Below the pieces are notes generated by a model, which saw nothing but the letters and a program-made list of their open reading frames with translations, did no database searches and was not told the DNA's origin. This document shows, piece by piece, positions 24,249-35,500 of a DNA stretch of 64,000 nt. The translations under genes were made by a program, and so were the position numbers. The first letter of the stretch is position 1. Every line of letters begins with the position of its first letter. Location of the stretch: assembly GCA_028826165.1 (NCBI GenBank), contig JAPDFW010000053.1, forward strand, positions 124,001 to 188,000, read 5' to 3'. Source of the stretch: Anaeramoeba ignava (taxonomy: Eukaryota > Metamonada > Anaeramoebidae).

Positions 24249-26513
24249 TTAATTAAGTTGATAATATCTCATCATTAATTGCAATTGTTCCTTTTGTTCA
24301 TTTGTTAAACTATTCATTTTTTCAGGTGAAGAAAATAAATCTTTTAAAAATAATTGGAATTGTGCTTTTTGTACTTGGAAAGAATTTGCAGAAAGTGGAG
24401 GAAGAACATTTAAAGAAGGATTTAAAAATGAAGGAAGAGAAGAAAAATTCTGATTAAAATTTGGTTGTAAAGGAAATTGAGAAGGAAAATGAGTTGAACT
24501 ATTAAATGAAGGAAGAAAAGAAATTCCATTTTGATTTGCCTGCAAATTGCTTCTTGTTGGATCGGTAAATAATAAAGAGGATTTTTTAGCATCATCAATT
24601 GAGTCCATTTTGGAAATTTTTTGTTTTATATTATCAGATGTTTTTTGAGGTGTTTGATGCTCAAAATTGAGTGAGGAATCTCTTTGTGGCCAAGTTGATA
24701 AAACTGTTTGAATTAAATTTTCAATTTTCTTTTGAATATCTTTTTTGGGAACATCCGTGATAGATATTCCATTTATCATCCCAAGAACCATTTGTGCTTG
24801 TAGGAGTGCGATTGAAAGTTGTGGATTTTTTACTAGTTTTTCTTTTTCTTGTTCAGGATGTTTTGCAACTAATTCTTTCATTTTATGCATTACATTATAA
24901 ATTTGTTCAATTGTCATTGAAGACAACTGACTAACAATAGAATCCAAAACCTATTCCAATTACAATTAAATATAAAATTAAATATAAAATTAAATATAAA
25001 ATTAAATATAAAATTGAATATAAATTAAATATAAATTAAATATAAATTAAATATAAATTTGAATATAAATTGAATATAAAATTAAATATAAAATTAAATA
25101 TAAAATTGAATATAAATTGAATATAAATTGAATATAAATTAATTGATTAAAATTAAATATAAAATTGAATATAAAATTGAATATAAAATTGAATATAAAA
25201 TTAAATATAAATTAAATATAAAATTGAATATAAAATTGAATATAAATTTAAATATAAAATTGAATATAAAATTGAATATAAAATTGATTATAAAATTAAA
25301 TATAAAATTGATTATAAAATTGATTATAAAATTAAATATAAATTTGAATATAAATTAAATATAAATTTGAATATAAAATTGAATATAAATTTGAATATAA
25401 AATTGAATATAAATTTGAATATAAATTTGAATATAAATTAATTGATTAAATTTGAATATAAAATTGAATATAAAATTGAATATAAATTTGAATATAAAAT
25501 CGAATATAAATTTGAATATAAAATTTGAATATAAAATTGAATATAAATTTGAATATAAATTTAAATATAAATTTAAATATAAAATTAAATATAAATTTGA
25601 ATATAAATTTGAATATAAATTTGAATATAAAATTGAATATAAATTTGAATATAAATTTGAATATAAAATTAAATATAAAATTAAATATAAAATTGAATAT
25701 AAAATTAAATATAAATTTGGATATAAATTGAATATAAAATTGAATATAAAATTGGATATAAATCGAATATAAAATTTAATATAAATTAAATATAAATTAA
25801 ATATAAATTAATTGATTAAATTTGAATATAAAATTGAATATAAATTTGAATATAAATTTGAATATAAATTTGAATGATACTTTATTTTCAGAATTTTTTT
25901 GTTGTGATTCAATATTTTCTTCTTGTTTCATTTCATTTTCATTTTCATTTTCATTTTCATTTCATTTTGATTTTCATTTTGATTTTCATTTTGATTTTGA
26001 TTTGAATCAATATTATTATCAACATCCATTTCAATTTGATTTTGTTTATTTTTTTTTTCCATTTCAATTTGATTTTGTTTATTTTTTTTTTCCATTTGTT
26101 TATTTTGTTTATTTTGTTCCATTTCATTTTGTTTATTTTTCAAGTTGATTTTGTTTATTTTGTTCATTTTGTTCATTTTGTTTATTTTGTTTATTTTGTT
26201 CAATTTCATTGTCTTGTGTTGATTGAGGAGAATAATTGGGTGGAATATTTACTGGTTTCATCTCAATAATATCAAAGAAATAAAGATTTAAAGCATGATT
26301 TTTAATTATATAACCAGTTAAATTACGAATTGCATTAAACGCAATTAAATGACTTTGGAATTCGACAATTGCATATTTTACTTGTGTTTCTTGATCCAGT
26401 TTTTGAATACTAATCGAAGTGACTGGACCAAATCTTTCTAGTATTTCTAATAATTCTTCTTTTAAAACATCTTCTGGAATATTAAAAATGAAAACATGTT
26501 TAAAATTTTCCAT
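24249..26513 (-). CDS. CSTF2: Cleavage stimulation factor subunit 2 (CstF-64-like)
   Basis: Exon 1 (26513-25881) encodes an N-terminal RRM: HVFIFNIP is RNP2-like, YAIVEFQSHLIAFNAIRNL is RNP1-like. A Q/N/K/E-rich linker follows. Exon 2 (24950-24249) encodes the hinge (SSMTIEQIYNVMHKMKELV, NPQLSIALLQAQMVLGMI), a Pro/Asn/Ser/Phe linker and the C-terminal three-helix domain ending LTNEQKEQLQLMM. This is the CstF-64 order: the RRM binds the downstream GU-rich element, the hinge binds CSTF3 and symplekin, and the C-terminus contacts PCF11. The linker needs two opposite frame shifts, near 26133-26145 (one extra base) and near 25965-25975 (one missing base). The exon length stays a multiple of three. 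A 930-bp repeat intron splits linker from hinge in phase 0. Confidence 0.88.
24961..25875 (-). repeat. CSTF2 intron: ATATAAATTGA / ATATAAAATTA array
   Basis: About 900 bp of 11-12-bp units with a TTAATTGATTAAA marker recurring near 25140, 25438 and 25809. That marker suggests a higher-order unit of about 300-370 bp. On the sense (minus) strand the array has no GT or AG between donor and acceptor. Confidence 0.85.
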
Positions 26514-26615
26514 TTAATTTTTTTAAAAATGAAAAGAAAAAAATGAAAAAAAATTTAAAATCGGAAAAAATTTATTATTTCAAGTAAAAATTCAAAAAAA
26601 AAAAAAAATTGTGTT

Positions 26616-28354
26616 TTAAATCCTTTTAAAATGTGTAAATTTCTCAATTTTTTTAAATACTGGTTCATAAAGTTTTGATGCCAAAATATTTATATCTTTC
26701 ATACTTTGGCAATTTTCAATAAATAATTTGGCAATTAAAAATCCACCAGAATTTTGATTAATTTTCTTTTGAAAATTAGAACAATCTCCAATTAAATCAT
26801 CTAGTTGAGAATTACATTTTTCAACTAATAACAGAAAATGATCAGAAAATGATTGCAAACTTTTCATTTCATTCGACAAACGTAAATTTAAATAACGAAT
26901 GTTTGATTTGTTAAATCTTTTCAAAAAATTACAAAATAGTTCGGAATCATTTCCTTGAAAGATTTGTGAGATGGATTGATTCAAATTTTCAAGATTAAAA
27001 AATTGTTTTGAATCTTGGAATTTTTTGGGAATATTTGGTTCAGAACAAATTTTTTCTGATTCAATTCGGTTTTCAAAATCGAAACTTGACATTTTTAATT
27101 TTTGAGAAACTTGCGAACGAGGAAATTGTTTTGTTTGTTGGTTTGAGTCTAAAATTGAGAGGTTGTTTTCTCTTTCATTTTTTTGATCAGGATTTTTTTC
27201 GTTTACATGATTGGTTTGATCCAAAAAGTTCTGGTTGAACAGGGTTGATTTCAAAGGATGAACCTTGCGAACTTCAGAAAAAAGGGAGTTTTTCAAAATG
27301 GGTTTTCTTTCTTCAACTAATGGTGGCTCTTGATTGATTCTTTCGAGTCGAGAGATTTCTTCTCTTTGATTTTGGATTATGTTCATGTCATTATTGATTC
27401 TTTCTTCTAATGTAATTTGCGACAGTTGTAGTGCTTCAAGGGATTTTGTCACTTCTTTGAATTGTGATTCCAGTTGTTGATATTGCAATTTCTTCACTGA
27501 ACCATCCCGAAGAATCAAAACTTGATTTTGAACTTGTTTCACTTTCATGTTTGCTTCCGATAATTCGTTGGAAAGAAACTGGTTTTCATGTTCGAGTTCA
27601 GAAATCTTGTTTTTCAATTCTTTGTTTTGTATTTGTTGGTGTCGAAGTCGCAAGTTTTCATTTTGAGCATTTTCCAATTCAGATTTTAATCGGGAAATTT
27701 TCATCAATTTTTTCTGCAAATAATTTTCATCATAACTTTTCAAGTCATTTTTTCTTACTTCAGAAAATGCAAAAGTTTGAGTCAAAAACTTTTTCTGATT
27801 TTCTTCCATTTTCTGGAAATCCTTGAAAAGGTTCTCGTGATCTTCAGTAAGATTTTTATTTTCTTTTCTTAATTTATTAATTTCGAATTCAAGTTTGTGA
27901 TTTTGATTTTCGCATTTTTTGAGTTCTTCAAAAAGTTGATTATTTTCAGAAATAAGATCTGCTTTTTTTGATTCTTCTTTTTCGAGAAGAATAGAGTAAT
28001 TTTCAACTTTGGATTCAAGTGAGTAGTTTGTTTGCAATAAGGATTGCCCAATTTGCGCTGCGAGGAGAAGATCATGTTCTCTTTCACATAAAAGTTGCTC
28101 TATTTCTTGCAGTTGATTTTGAATTGTTTTTGTTTGTGATCTTGTTATTTCATTTGATTTTTGTCCATTTTTCCAAAATTGATCCAAAAATTTTTGATAA
28201 GATTCTTTATTGATTTCTATTTGTTTTGATATTAAAATAAATAATTAATTATAAATAAAAATATTTAATTAATTATTTTTTTTTTACTTTTTGGAGTTAG
28301 GAAATTATGATGAATTGGTGTTTGAATTGGAGAAATTGGAGTTGATTTAGACAT
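26616..28354 (-). CDS. Coiled-coil protein with CC1-box-like motif (candidate dynein adaptor)
   Basis: Exon 1 (28354-28288) encodes MSKSTPISPIQTPIHHNFLTPK. After a 71-bp intron, exon 2 (28216-26616) completes 555 residues without frame problems. Residues about 71-86 read DLLLAAQIGQSLLQTN, inside a long coiled coil. This matches the AAxxG CC1-box and HAP1/TRAK N-region pattern, which in BICD, Spindly and HAP1-type adaptors binds the dynein light intermediate chain. Continuous heptads run on to about residue 310. A polar linker and a C-terminal globular-looking part (about residues 430-555) follow; I do not recognise that part, and it would be the cargo-binding candidate. The short Pro-rich start is unlike animal adaptors. 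The motif match is good, the adaptor role inferred. Confidence 0.6.
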
Positions 28355-28491
28355 ATTTTTAAAAGAAAAAAGAAAAATGAAAAAAGAAAAAGAAAAAAAA
28401 AAAAAAAAAAAAAAGAAAAAAGAAAAAAGAAAAAAGAAAAAAGAAAACGTTAAAATTTAACGGAACATTTTTTTATTTATTAAAAAAAAAA

Positions 28492-29185
28492 GAAGAAAAA
28501 AAATTTAATAATTCCACTTTTTTCTTTTTTAATTGGATTATTTAAATTAATTCCACTTTTTTTAATTGGTTTATTTAAATTAATTCCACTTTTTTTAATT
28601 AGATTATTTAAATTAATTCCACTTTTTTTAATTGAATTATTTAAATTAATTTCACTTTTTTTAATTAGATTATTTAAATTAATTTCACTTTTTTCTTTTT
28701 AATTGAATTATTTAAATTAATTTCATTTGTTTTAATTAGATTATTTAAATTAATTTCATTTTTTTTAATTGAATTATTTAAATTAATTTCACTTTTTTTA
28801 ATTAAATTATTTAAATTAATTTCACTTTTTTTAATTAGATTATTTAAATTAATTCCACTTTTTTTAATTGAATTATTTAAATTAATTTCACTTTTTTTAA
28901 TTGGATTATTTAAATTAATTTCATTTTTTTTAATTAGATTATTTAAATTAATTTCACTTTTTTTCTTTTTTTAATTAAATTATTTAAATTAATTCCACTT
29001 TTTTTAATTGAATTATTTAAATTAATTTCACTTTTTTTAATTGAATTATTTAAATTAATTCCATTTTTTCTTGTTTTAATTAGATTATTTAAATTAATTC
29101 CACTTTTTTTAATTTGATTATTTAAATTAATTTCATTTTTTTTAATTGAATTATTTAAATTAATTTCACTTTTTTTGTTTCAAAC
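28492..29185. repeat. ~34-bp intergenic satellite with TTCCACTTTTTTT core
   Basis: About twenty copies of AATTA(G/A)ATTATTTAAATTAATT followed by (C/T)CACTTTTTTT fill the gap between the dynein-adaptor candidate start and the PAQR stop. Two or three units carry a longer CTTTTTCTTTTT insert. The flank at 28375-28445 is an A/G-rich tract. No gene is visible. Confidence 0.88.
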
Positions 29186-29290
29186 AAATTTATTGAAAAA
29201 AAATTAAATGGAAAAAAAAATCAAATCAAAAAAAAATTTAAATTATTTCACTTTTTTTTTTAATTGGATTATTCTACTTTTTTCTTGAAT

Positions 29291-32200
29291 TCAAATAACA
29301 GGATCTTCCATGAAATACAAACAATTAAAAAAGTGAAATAAAGCAGCACAAACAACACAAAAATGCCAAATATTATGACTACTTCCAAAATTATCAAAAC
29401 GAGATTTTGGAGAATATCTTTCTGGAATTTGAAAAGCAATAAGAACACAACCCAAACCATAAATCAAAAGAACAACAAGAACTCTCCAAAGAATATTAAT
29501 CGCATGATTTTCAGGAATAATAATAAGCATATGAATTAAAGGAACAACAGTAAATCCACAAACTCCAAAAAAAGCAAAAGTTCTAAAATAAGGATGAGAA
29601 TCCATAAATGATCGTTGAAACCAAATTAAATATATTAAAAATATTCCAAGTAATCCCATTATAATCAAGTAAAAATTTCGGAAAAAATTATGTTTTGGGA
29701 AATTATAAAAAATAATTGGCAAATATGATGTTTCTATCATAACAATCACTCCTGTTAAATCAACTATAAAAAGTGCTTTATAAGCTTTTACGCTGTAGCA
29801 TTCAAAAATATGATATATTGTTGATGTTGAAAAACAGAGTAATGTTCCTGCAATATAAACTCCCATTATTATTTCATTAGTTTTGCTTGTTGTTACTGGT
29901 GTTTTACTTGAATATATATAAATTGTTATACCGATAAAAACTAAAAAGCCTAAGAAATGTGACCAGATATTCAAAGTCTAACAAGATTGAAATATATTAA
30001 TTTAATTTGATTTGATTTGATTTGATTTAATATTTAATTTGATTTAATTTGATTTGATTTGATTTAATTTGATTTAATATTTAATTTAATTTAATTTAAT
30101 TTGATTTGATTTAATTTAATTTAATTTGATTTAATTTAATTTGATTTGATTTGATTTGATTTGATTTGATTTGATTTGATTTAATTTAATTTAATTTGAT
30201 TTAATTTAATATTAATTTGATTTGATTTGATTTGATTTGATTTAATTTGATTTGATTTGATTTGATTTGATTTGGTTTAATTTAATTTAATTTAATTTAA
30301 TTTGATTTAATTTAATTTAATTTGATTTGATTTGATTTGATTTGATTTGAATTGATTTGATTTGATTTAATTTGATTTGATTTAATTTAATATTTATTTA
30401 ATTTGATTTGATTTGATTTGATTTAATTTGATTTAATTTGATTTGATTTGATTTGATTTAATTTAATATTAATTTAATTTGATTTAATTTAATTTGATTT
30501 AATTTAATTTAATTTAATTTAATTTGATTTGATTTGATTTGATTTAATTTAATTTAATTTGATTTGATTTGATTTAATTTGATTTAATTTGATTTAATTT
30601 AATTTAATTTAATTTGGTTTGATTTGATTTAATTTAATTTAATTTAATTTAATTTAATTTGATTTAATTTAATATATATTTAATTCGATTTAATTTGATT
30701 TAATTTAATTTAATATTTAATTTAATTTAATTTAATTTAATTTAATTTAATTTGATTTGATTTAATTTGATTTAATTTAATTTAATTTGATTTGATTTAA
30801 TTTGATTTGATTTAATTTAATTTAATTTGATTTGATTTGATTTGATTTAATTTGATTTAATTTGATTTAATTTAATTTGATTTGATTTGATTTAATTTAA
30901 TTTAATTTAATTTAATTTGATTTGATTTGATTTGATTTGATTTAATTTAATTTGATTTAATTTGATTTAATTTGATTTAATTTAATTTAATTTAATTTGA
31001 TTTGATTTGATTTAATTTAATTTGATTTGATTTGATTTAATTTGATTTAATTTGATTTAATTTGATTTAATTTAATTTAATTTGATTTAATTTAATTTGA
31101 TTTGATTTGATTTGATTTGATTTAATTTGATTTAATTTGATTTAATTTGATTTAATTTAATTTAATTTAATTTGATTTGATTTGATTTGATTTGATTTGA
31201 TTTGATTTAATATTTAATTTGATTTAATATTTAATTTGATTTAATTTAATTTAATTTGATTTGATTTGATTTGATTTGATTTAATTTAATTTGATTTGAT
31301 TTAATTTGATTTAATTTAATTTGATTTGATTTAATTTAATTTGATTTGATTTAATTTGATTTGATTTAATTTAATTTGATTTAATTTAATTTTTAATTTA
31401 ATTTGATTTGATTTAATTTAATTTGATTTAATTTGGTTTAATTTAATATTTAATATTGATTTGATTTAATTTAATTTAATTTAATTTAATTTGATTTGAT
31501 TTAATTTAATTTAATATTAATTTAATTTAATTTAATTTAATTTAATTTAATTTGATTTGATTTAATTTGATTTGATTTGATTTGATTTAATTTAATTTGA
31601 TTTAATTTAATTTTATTTAATTTAATTTGATTTAATTTGATTTAATTTAATTTAATTTAATTTGATTTAATTTGGTTTAATTTGATTTGATTTGGTTTGA
31701 TTTAATTTGATTTGATTTAATTTGATTTGATTTGATTTAATTTGATTTAATTTAATTTAATTTGATTTGATTTGATTTAATTTGATTTAATTTGATTTAA
31801 TTTGATTTAATTTGATTTAATATTTAATATTTATTATTTGTTTAATATTTATTATTTATTATTTAATTGGTTTATTTATTATTAATTTAATATTTATTTA
31901 AAATTTATTTGGTTTATTTAATTTTTAATTGTTTTTATTTATTGGAAAAAAAAAAATTATTCCTAACCTGATTGTGTAACTTAAAAACACTCTTAAAACA
32001 AAGTGCAATATTAAAATTCATTCTATACCCAGTTTTAACAAATTTTGTAAACCCTACATGTCTGTGTGGTACATTGTCAGCATCAAAAAGAATAAAACTA
32101 TTATTTCTACCTATTCTTACATTGGCAAATGCTTCTAAATTACTCTTTCTATTGTCAATGCCAATACCAATTTCAATGTCAAGTTTGCCTTGTTTTTTCA

Positions 32201-32390
32201 ATTTAATTTTATTTTTATTTTTATTTTTCTTTTTTTTATTTTTATTTTTCTTTTTCTTATTTTTCTTTTTGTCATTATTAAAAATTAATGGATCTTTTTG
32301 TTGATCATAAGATTTTGTTTCTATATTTTTTAATTCTTTATTATTATCAATAATTTCTCCTTTTTCTTCTTGAGTTATTTCTAAATTCAT
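29291..32390 (-). CDS. PAQR (AdipoR / haemolysin-III family) seven-transmembrane receptor
   Basis: Exon 1 (32390-31968, 141 residues) encodes a Lys/Asn-rich cytosolic start and the domain entry NVPHRHVGFTKFVKTGYR...SVFKLHNQ. Exon 2 (29977-29291, 228 residues) continues TLNIWSHFLGF, so the HNxTxNIWSH signature spans the junction. The proposed zinc ligands are all present: S-x3-H in STIYH, Asp in IVDLTG, and H-x3-H in GSSHNIWH. The PER...FD element precedes the last helix. About seven hydrophobic segments are visible. PAQR proteins are membrane receptors or hydrolase-like enzymes acting on ceramide and related lipids; which activity this one has cannot be told. The total is 369 residues. The 2.0-kb intron is pure 5-bp repeat. 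Confidence 0.92.
29990..31920 (-). repeat. PAQR intron: TTTGA/TTTAA pentamer array
   Basis: Nearly 2 kb of ATTTG/ATTTA pentamers on the plus strand, with sparse TTTAATATT interruptions. The sense (minus) strand reads AAATC/AAATT and lacks GT and AG throughout, leaving only the real donor (31967-31966) and acceptor (29979-29978). Confidence 0.9.
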
Positions 32391-32525
32391 TTAATTTAAA
32401 AAATGATGAAAGAAAAAAATGAAAAAAAAAAATATTTTTCAGTTTTTTTTTTTATTCCACTTTTTTGTTTTTTTTTTTGGAAAGAAGAAAAAAGAAAAAA
32501 AAAAATTGGAAATGAATTTTGATTC

Positions 32526-35500
32526 TTATTTTGGAATCCATTCAGAAACAAAATAATAAGCACTTACAGAATGCCTCAATAAAATAGAAGGAGGGAAATG
32601 ATTACCAATTAGATCAATCACTTCATTTTCTCTTTCATTTGAAGTATCCATTTCAACAATAACAGATTTCAACGTAAATAATTTATTCAAACTTTCATTG
32701 AGTTTTATCAAAAAACGTTTCCAAATCAAAAGAAGAGTATTGAGATCAGGAAAGAATTGTTTGCAATCAAGTAAATCCTTCTCTTGCTTTTGGTCAATTT
32801 CATGGAGAAACTTTTTAGGAACATCTTGCTTTGGATTGAAGAAATACTCAACAAAATTTTCGTGCAAATCCTTCAAATGCTTTAATTGGATCGAACTGAC
32901 AAATTTTTTAGACCCATTTTTGACTTGAATGAAATCGGCACTATTTTTGAGTTGAAGATTCTCTTCGGAAAATTGGATCAGATTCTTCTCAGGAAGATTC
33001 GAGACATGGACACTATCTACAGGGATGTTTGAACACGAAAAAACCAGTGTATTGACTAAACTCATGCATTGGAGCATTGAATTTGAGGCTTCCAATTCTT
33101 GCAAAATTTCGTGCCAAACGCTTTTGGGTATTTTTTCTTGCATCCACTGCCCTTTATCCAGTATGTGAAGTTTGGGATTCACATCATCATTGAAAATAAA
33201 GTCGGTGATTTTCAGGTCGATTTTTGAATATCTCAAAGGGAAGTTGAGATACTCTAAAAGATAATCGTGCAAAACTTGCAGTAAGTTTTGGTTAATTTGG
33301 TTGTCGTTTATGAAATCAATCACATCGTTCATGTTAATGCTCAAGAAGTGCGAGAAATCAAAAGAATCAAGTTGGATCGGAAAATTCAAGGTGCCAACGT
33401 TTTTGGATTCGTTTTTCAGAACAAATGAATGCGAAAGTGGAACAGATCTTTGCAATTGGCTTTTCTGTTCATTTGAATGGGAAAGACCGACTTGATCCAT
33501 AATATCGTTATGAACTTCAACAATATGCTCAAGTAGCTTGGGTGCGCAAAGGAAAATGTTCTCTGCTCCTGGCAAACATGTTCCAATCGAAACCTCCTTC
33601 TTCATACGAAAGTTGGAAAGAAAATTTGGTGTTGCGCGACAGGTAAGCATTCTCCTGACATCTTTCCATGCCAAGTTCCACACAGTCTCGAAATCTTGGT
33701 ACCATTTCTCAATAAGATCCCTCTGTTTTTTGCTTTTTTCTTGCGAGAGAAATTGCGAAATGGTCATTTCTTCTGCTTTTTTACGAGAAATTTTCCCATT
33801 TAACTGCGAAATCACAAACGAGGTGAACTTGAGATATCCCGGTAAAAACCTGAAAACGGTTAATTCCTTTTGCTTTTCGTTGACAAAATTGATAATCGGA
33901 AACTTTGTAATGTTAGACACATCTCGGTAATAAAACCCCATGAATTGTTCATATGTGTGTCTTTGATAAGGAGCAAATGGCCACGGCACTTCTGAATATA
34001 GAAGAGAAGACAAAACCCTTCTTTCTTTCGATTTTTTGTTCAGATTTTCGAGCTCTTCCCGAATACTAGCCTCTTCGTTCGTAACCATATCATTGAATAT
34101 TTTTTCAATCTCATTTCTTTTCGAGCTTTCTTGGAGATCTTCAATTTCCTTGATTCCGAAAAATTTCGAATATTTTGGATCGGCCATTTTATTCAAGACC
34201 AAATGGTAATAAAGATATGAGTCTTCTTTAGATAGTTTAAGTATCCCACCTAATAAGGAAAAGCTGATGATGATGTTTCTTTTTAACAATTCAGGAATTT
34301 TCTCCATTTGCGAGGGTTTATCCACAGGTGGATCGATAAGAAGAAAGAAGTTGCGGAGGAAATTGGTGTTGATTGATGAGAAACAAAGAGCAATTGAGTT
34401 GGTCATGATTTGGAGTATAATATAAGAAACGGGAGAAAGACTGCGAACAATTTGCTGGTCTGGCATTGAGATAGAGTGCAGAAAGCCTGGATAGTTTAAG
34501 AAAACCTCTTCAGTCGCTCTTTCAGTCCCCTCTAATTCTCGATGATATACTGCACCTGATTCTTCACCGCATAGAGGGCACTTCATGACTTCTTTGGGAA
34601 TTCCGCATTGATCAACAAGATATGGATGGTTGTTAGGGCACTTCCACCATTTGTTTGGATCGAGGAGGAAGAGTTGATAGTAAGGATGAGGAGGAACACC
34701 AGGCCAGATCGCGTTCTTCAATTTTTTTCGATTGCTCTGTGCCGACTCTTCATCCGGGTTTGATCGCATCGGTTGTGATGTGAACGAAAAAAAAGGTTCG
34801 AAATGTAGAGCTTGAACTAGCTCTAAAGAGTGGAAAGAAACTCGAATAAGATCTGCATCCTTTATTGCTTGAAGAAAATCTTCCCGAAAGTTGTATGCCG
34901 CTCGCGCAGGTTCGCACGATGGTTTGTAAGTGTTTTCAGTGATAGAGCTGTCTGAAACATAGGGTTGAAAAATACTTGCGAGCGACTTTGTTTCAATTCT
35001 TGGAATATGAATGTCACAAGGGAAAAAATTTGGATTGAAAACCCTAATTTTATTAAGAATTGAGAAATTCTCGTTGTTGAATTCGGTGAGAAAATTGAAA
35101 ACAAAATTATAAAGCTCTATTGGACCACGGTTGTAATATATTGATCTGCAGAGGAAAAGAATCCATTCCTTGCCTTCTTTTTTTTCCTTTAAAAATTTTC
35201 CGTACTTTTCGATAATTTTGTTGGGATTGTCAATAATTAATTTGCGGAAACGGAAAATATTGCAAATTGACTGGAAAGAAAAGGGTTTTGTGAGTAATTT
35301 TTTTGGGTTTTCATGAAAAACGGAAATTTGAGCATTGTTGTCATCATTATCCAAACTCAAATTATTATTGTTATCGTAATCTGAATAATAGTCATTTTCA
35401 TTGGATTGCTCGTTTTGAAAGATGGCCTTCTCCAAAATTTCCTGCTTCTCTTTCTCTTTCTCGTTTTGGTCGATCAACACTTGCAAACACGAACGACCAA

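Noticed and set aside
25143..25872. Several plus-strand frames of poly-NIKL type
   Set aside because: They sit in the CSTF2 intron array, with composition fixed by the repeat and no conserved residues.
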